Below are positions 60,901 to 64,000 of a stretch of DNA of 64,000 nt, piece by piece. Origin of the DNA: Stomorhina lunata (taxonomy: Eukaryota > Arthropoda > Insecta > Diptera > Rhiniidae); NCBI GenBank assembly GCA_933228675.1, contig OW121740.1, positions 163,442,806 to 163,506,805 on the forward strand, in the 5' to 3' direction. The translations under genes were made by a program, and so were the position numbers. Positions within the stretch are counted from its first letter, which is position 1. Each line of letters starts with the position of its first letter. The notes under the pieces are model-generated. The model worked only from the letters and a program-made list of their open reading frames with translations, did not search any database and was not told the origin of the DNA.

Positions 60901-62612
60901 CGCCCAAATCGTTTCTAGAAAGTATTACGTTCAAATTTTTTTGTTGAAAATATTTTGTCCAAATTTTTTTTTAGAAAAATATTTCGCCCAAATTTTTTCC
61001 TGAAAAATTTTTCCTATAAATTTTTTTTTTTTTTAAATATTTCGCCCATATTTTTTCTGTAAAGAAAATTTTGATCAAAACTTTTCTTTTTCTTTGGAAA
61101 TATTTTACCCAATTTTTTGTATAAAAAAGATTTCACCCAAATTTTTTTATAAAAAAAATTAACAAACATTTTTTCTCTGAAAAAAAATTTCTTCCTAATT
61201 ATTTTCTACAAAAAAATATCACGTAAATTTATCTTTATTTTCCTACAGATCCCTCAGCCGTCAAACCTGATGATTGGGACACTGATATGGATGGTGAATG
61301 GGAGCCTGCTTTAGTTGATAATCCCATATGCGAAAAGGCTGTTGGTTGCGGTAAGTGGAAAGCACCTTTGATTTCCAACAAAGAATACAAGGGTAAATGG
61401 CGTGCACCCATGATCGATAATCCCAACTACAGAGGCAAATGGAAGCCTAAACAAATTCTTAATCCAGATTTCTTTGAAGATTTAACACCCTTTAAAATGA
61501 CACCTATTGTAAGTTAATAAAAACTTATGAAAAAATGAATTACACATTACAAAATCTTTGCAGTCTGCTATTGGTATTGAATTATGGTCCATGTCCAATG
61601 AGATTTTGTTCGATAATCTCATTATTACAGACGATATTGAAGTTGCCACAGATTATGCCGCTAAAACCTTTGACATTAAACGTAAATTCATTGACAAAGA
61701 ATCGGTAAGTTGTTACTTTCGAATTTAGCTAATATTTCAGAATAAATTTAATATATTTTTCAAATTAAATAATTAAATAAAAGAAAACCGTATGGCATCG
61801 TTTGATGCGTCACATGAATTACAAACCCGGTTGGTGGGCATTATATTTCTTGTATTTGTCCATACCAGCCGGTTGTTATATATATTACTTGTACGGCCGT
61901 GCCAAAGAGGTTTAATTAATTTTTATTTAATATCTCTAAATTAGTTTTATTTTTCATTATTGCTACTACTATTTATTTAGATGAAATCACTTGTATATTA
62001 ATTTTGCACATTTGTTGTGGCATTTGTTTGCTTTCTTTTTTTTTTATTTTATTTGTTTTCGATTGTAGGATTCATTTTTGAATAAAATTATAGCTTATGG
62101 CAAAGAAAATCCTTGGGCATGGCGTATTGCCATTGTCCTAATTGTAGCACCATTGGCATTCTCATTGTATCGCTTCCTAAGTAAAGGAGGCAACAAGGTA
62201 AATAAATACGTTTATTGCTAGTATTGTAGTTCAATTTAATTGTTTGTTCTTCATTTATGTGTACCCTCAGCATAATGATGTTGTTCCAATTTTACTAATA
62301 GTACTTTTTTCTTCCATTTCTATTTGATTTTGTTCGTCATTGTTATTGTGTATTTAGGAATCCGAATCTGTTGCTGATGCTAAGAAAACCGATGCTCCTC
62401 AGCCAGATGATGAAGTTGTTGGTGATGCTATTTTAGCTGATAAGAAAAAATCTAGTCCCAAAAATAAAAAGTCTGATTTAGATGTTAAAAATGATATTAA
62501 CGAAGACGAAGGTGCTGGCGCCGCCGAAGACAATGATGAGGAGGAGGAATCAAGTGAAGGAAAAGATTCCACTGAGGATGTTGATGGTGGAGAAGTTGAA
62601 AAAGAGGTTCAG
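51767..62612 (+). CDS. Cnx99A: Calnexin (ER lectin chaperone), 3' end outside window
   Basis: Calnexin binds monoglucosylated N-glycans on newly made glycoproteins in the endoplasmic reticulum and holds them for folding. Eleven exons join in frame to 643 codons: 51767-51901, 57236-57583, 57731-57802, 57905-58038, 58154-58361, 58482-58602, 61249-61508, 61564-61704, 61784-61909, 62069-62197, 62358-62612. All introns are GT-AG. In order the protein has a signal peptide (residues 1 to about 30), the lectin domain ([20 protein letters not shown]), the P domain with four KPDDWD-type and four GKW..P.I.NP-type repeats, the C-terminal lectin strand (IGIELWSMS), a membrane anchor and an acidic tail. 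The glycan and disulphide residues expected for the family are present. Exons 9 and 10 each encode an anchor and are probably alternative, giving about 600 codons. The last exon or exons lie beyond 64000. Confidence 0.95.
51902..52728. other. Calnexin intron 1, left part
   Basis: Non-repetitive intronic sequence. I see no gene, terminal repeats or RNA gene in it. Confidence 0.6.
52729..53530 (+). repeat. Dispersed repeat R, copy 1 (intron 1)
   Basis: Shares long similarity with 56413-57141: GGAAGTGGTATGAATTC, GGTGGAAAGGGTATATTGGG, ATTGGTCTGAGACCCAC, AAAGCACAAAAACGCTTATA and the end GGGCTTGACTATAGCTTTTC. No coding frame. The GGGTATATTGGGTTTGT phrase recurs in many fly dispersed repeats, but I cannot name the family. 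Confidence 0.7.
54030..54612 (-). repeat. Two tandem units of a probable non-LTR remnant
   Basis: About 54037-54310 and 54352-54612 are direct, diverged copies (GAATATATTGGAGT, TTTGTGGAATCT, CAGGCTGGTATGCT, CAGAGTTTTGG). Read on the - strand they give scattered Cys, His and CLLL blocks that faintly recall the C-terminal end of non-LTR pol proteins, with many stops. The repeat is clear, the family call is weak. Confidence 0.4.
54620..55480 (-). pseudogene. DD37E element, copy 3 (degraded, truncated)
   Basis: On the - strand the left flank of the DD37E family is recognisable (AATGCATTTACTA...ATAGATATGTCAGATACTAT, about 55395-55475), then parts of the transposase: the start region near 55340, the GTCATGGACTTTTAAAAAAA region near 55045, AAACCTGGCTCAGG, GGCAAAAGAAGTCGAGC and the TTCCAGGCCAAGA block (about 54700). 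It lacks the 3' third and is full of frameshifts. A MITE interrupts it at 55076-55307. The 140-residue + strand frame at 54563-54985 is merely its antisense. Confidence 0.75.
55076..55307. mobile_element. 232-bp MITE inserted in DD37E copy 3
   Basis: Inverted ends TTGCAACCGA...CAGTTGC and GCAACT...TCGGTTGCAA, flanked by TA on both sides (55074-55075 and 55308-55309), so it fits a non-autonomous Tc1/mariner-type element. The surrounding DD37E sequence is continuous across the insertion when it is skipped. Confidence 0.75.
55486..56412. other. Calnexin intron 1, AT-rich part
   Basis: AT-rich intronic sequence with many AATAAT tracts. No gene or element recognised. Confidence 0.55.
56413..57141 (+). 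repeat. Dispersed repeat R, copy 2 (intron 1)
   Basis: Second copy of the repeat at 52729-53530, here with TATACCCTTCACCACAACAG before GGTGGAAAGGGTAGGGTATA. Both copies lie in the same orientation as calnexin. Confidence 0.7.
57236..57583 (+). CDS. Cnx99A: Calnexin coding exon 2 (lectin domain, N-terminal)
   Basis: 116 codons, phase 0 at both ends. It contains the conserved [13 protein letters not shown] and the GVWSWEAP...[17 protein letters not shown] block at the start of the calnexin/calreticulin lectin fold, and runs to VVQYEVTLQ. Acceptor TTTTTTTATTGCAG, donor GTAAGC. Confidence 0.95.
57731..57802 (+). CDS. Cnx99A: Calnexin coding exon 3
   Basis: 24 codons, phase 0-0, encoding [16 protein letters not shown]; the Tyr and Lys of SYIKL are glycan-contact positions in the family. 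Donor GTTGGT is weak but the frame and family alignment fix it. Confidence 0.93.
57905..58038 (+). CDS. Cnx99A: Calnexin coding exon 4
   Basis: 44 codons plus two bases. It holds [13 protein letters not shown] and HFIFRHVNP, and two cysteines (PDKC and EKHC) that form the lectin-domain disulphide in this family. Donor GTAAGT. Confidence 0.95.
58154..58361 (+). CDS. Cnx99A: Calnexin coding exon 5
   Basis: One base plus 69 codons. Contains [15 protein letters not shown] and the GSLLNDF turn, then enters the P domain with the first type-1 repeat ([12 protein letters not shown]). Confidence 0.95.
58482..58602 (+). CDS. Cnx99A: Calnexin coding exon 6 (P domain)
   Basis: 40 codons plus one base with two type-1 P-domain repeats, [13 protein letters not shown] and [12 protein letters not shown]. 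The following intron (58603-61248) is almost entirely satellite. Confidence 0.95.
58735..61225. repeat. Satellite array K inside calnexin intron 6
   Basis: Diverged units of AAAAATTTCACCAAAATTTT plus TTCTAT (58735-59650), changing to AAAATATTTCGCCCAAATTT plus TTTC (59820-61190). The array fills nearly the whole 2.6-kb intron between P-domain exons 6 and 7. The - strand frames in it (58979-60270) have [12 protein letters not shown] repeats only because of unit length. Confidence 0.9.
60240..60552 (+). mobile_element. Probable 5'-truncated non-LTR 3' end with AATA tail
   Basis: A non-satellite insert interrupts array K and ends in GGCTTTGTATTACATATATG followed by AATAAATAAATAAATAAATA. A unique 3' segment with a short simple tail is what a truncated non-LTR insertion looks like. 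No frame is present; the target duplication cannot be told apart from satellite. Confidence 0.45.
61249..61508 (+). CDS. Cnx99A: Calnexin coding exon 7 (P domain)
   Basis: Two bases plus 86 codons: the last type-1 repeat ([11 protein letters not shown]) and all four type-2 repeats ([43 protein letters not shown]). CEKAVGC carries the P-domain disulphide pair. Confidence 0.96.
61564..61704 (+). CDS. Cnx99A: Calnexin coding exon 8 (lectin domain return)
   Basis: 47 codons, phase 0-0. [18 protein letters not shown] is the last lectin strand with the family's glycan-binding Glu; the exon ends in a charged linker (KRKFIDKES). Confidence 0.95.
61784..61909 (+). CDS. Cnx99A: Calnexin coding exon 9: membrane anchor, version A
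   Basis: 42 codons, phase 0-0. A basic stretch ([14 protein letters not shown]) is followed by [22 protein letters not shown], a full-length transmembrane helix. The acceptor is purine-poor only just upstream and the donor GTTTAA is weak, as often seen at alternative exons. Its layout matches exon 10 position by position around P15 and P28, so the two look like a duplicated pair. Confidence 0.8.
62069..62197 (+). CDS. Cnx99A: Calnexin coding exon 10: membrane anchor, version B
   Basis: 43 codons, phase 0-0. [20 protein letters not shown] closely resembles the anchor of vertebrate calnexin (a PW-W start, a Pro in mid-helix), then [10 protein letters not shown] on the cytosolic side. Donor GTAAAT. 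Confidence 0.88.
62358..62612 (+). CDS. Cnx99A: Calnexin coding exon 11 (cytosolic tail)
   Basis: 85 codons of low-complexity acidic and Lys/Ser-rich sequence ([14 protein letters not shown]), as in the cytosolic tail of the family. Phase 0 at a GTGAGT donor; at least one further exon with the stop codon must lie beyond 64000. Confidence 0.9.
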
Positions 62613-62694
62613 GTGAGTTCAAAAATTAGTTATCAAGATCTTAGAATTCTAAAATCCACAGACAAAATCATTGAAGAATATTGAAATATTTTTA

Positions 62695-64000
62695 ATTTAT
62701 TTTTTTTTTTTTCTATAAAAAATTCTATTTTCATTAAAAAATTTTTTCTGTAGAAAAATTTTCATTCAAAAATTTTTTCTATAGAAAAATTTTCAATAAA
62801 TAATTTTTTCTATAGAAAAATGTTCATTAAATAATTTTTTCTATAGACAAATTTTTATTCAAAAATTTTTTCTATAGAAAAATTTTCATTCAAAAATTTT
62901 TTCTATAGGGAAATTTTCATAAAAAAATTTTTTCTATAGAAAAATTTTCGTTAAAAATTTTTTCTATAGAAAAATTTTCGTTAAAAATTTTTTATATAGA
63001 CAAATTTTCATTAAAAAATTTTTTCTATACAAAATTTTTTCTATAGAAAAATTTTCATTAAAAATTTGTTCTATACAAAAATTTTCATTAAAAGTTTTAT
63101 TTATAGAAAAAGGTTCATTCAATTTTTTCTATAGAACAATTTTCATTAAAATTTTTTTTCTATGGAAAAATTTTCATTAAAATTTTTTTTTTCTATAAAA
63201 AAATGTTCATTAAAAATTTTTTTCTATAGAAAAATTTTCATTAAAAAATTGTTTCTATAGAAAATTTTTTTTCTAGGGAAAAATTTTTATTAAAAAATTT
63301 TTTCTATAGAACAATTTTTCTATAGAAAAATGTTCATTAAAAGTTCTATTTATAGAGAAAGGTTCATTAATTTTTTTCTATAGAAAAATTTTCATTAAAA
63401 AAATTTTTCTGTAGAAAAATTTTCATTAAAAAATTTTTTCTATAGAAAATTTTTCAATAAAAAATTGTTCTATAAAAAAATTTTCATTAAAAGTTTTATT
63501 TACAGAAAAAGGTTCATTCAATTTTTTTCTATAGAAAAATTTTCATTAAAATTTTTTTCTATGGAAAAATTTTCATTAAAATTTTTTTCTATGGAAAAAT
63601 TTTCATTAAAATTTTTTTCTATGGAAAAATTTTCATTAAATTTTTTTTCTATAGAATAATTTTCATTAAACATTTTTTTCTATAGAAAAATTTTCATTAA
63701 AAAATTGTTTCTATAGAAATTTTTTTTCTAGGGAAAAATTGTTATTAAAAATTTTTTCTATAGAACAATTTTTTCTATAGAAAAATTTTCGTTAAAAGTT
63801 TTATTTATAGAAAAAGGTTCATTAATTTTTTTTTTTTTTCTATAGAAAAATTTTCATTAAATTTTTTTCTATAGAAACATTTTTATTTCGAAATTTTTTC
63901 TATAGAAAAATGTTCACTGAAAAATTTTTTCTATAGAAAAATTTTCATTAAAATTTTTGCTATAGAAAAATTTTCATTAAAATTTTTTCTATGGAAAAAT
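62695..64000. repeat. Satellite array L inside the last visible calnexin intron
   Basis: Units of TTTTTTCTATAGAAAAA plus TTTTCATTAAAAA, continuing to the window edge. A recurring block (GTTTTATTTATAGAAAAAGG then TTCATTCAATTTTTTC) appears near 63090, 63335, 63490 and 63800, which shows higher-order duplication. Non-coding. Confidence 0.93.

Noticed and set aside
63465..63659. 64-residue frame with FSMEKFSLKF repeats
   Set aside because: Satellite array L translated; no independent support.

Overview
The window looks like AT-rich, intron- and repeat-rich DNA of a higher (calyptrate-type) fly. The only recognisable host gene is a dipteran-style calnexin (Calnexin 99A type) on the + strand from about 51.7 kb to beyond the right edge. 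The transposons (mariner, DD41D and DD37E Tc1/mariner families) and the pervasive AT-rich satellites built around TTTTTCTATAGAAAAA fit a blowfly or muscid genome. The organism is an inference; no species-specific marker is visible.

Layout. 0-1.9 kb: a SINE-like fragment, a 416-bp tandem duplication and a badly broken mariner on the - strand. 1.9-29.4 kb: long satellite arrays of about 27-31-bp units, separated by non-repetitive AT-rich islands. Inside this stretch lie a complete-ended but disabled DD41D element (5231-6445) and a 1.75-kb inverted-repeat structure (25156-26912). 29.4-41.3 kb: a transposon-rich region without long satellite arrays. It holds a nearly intact DD37E element and an internally deleted copy, ten ~126-bp tandem units inside a duplicated ~1-kb block, a minisatellite, a tRNA-derived SINE, four adjacent ~300-bp foldback MITEs and a 1.3-kb TIR element carrying tRNA-like promoter boxes. 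41.3-51.2 kb: three more satellite arrays with spacers.

51.6-64 kb: the calnexin gene. A short 5'UTR intron is likely, followed by eleven coding exons (51767-62612) that join in frame to 643 codons; the C-terminal end lies outside the window. The fifth- and fourth-last visible pieces need care: the two exons before the acidic tail (61784-61909 and 62069-62197) are both phase 0-0, nearly equal in length, and each encodes a transmembrane segment. I infer that they are alternative, mutually exclusive membrane-anchor exons. Introns of this gene carry degenerate transposons (including a third DD37E copy with a MITE nested in it) and two satellite arrays.

Roughly 40-45% of the window is satellite. 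Most other open frames inside the arrays arise because unit lengths are close to multiples of three and are not genes.
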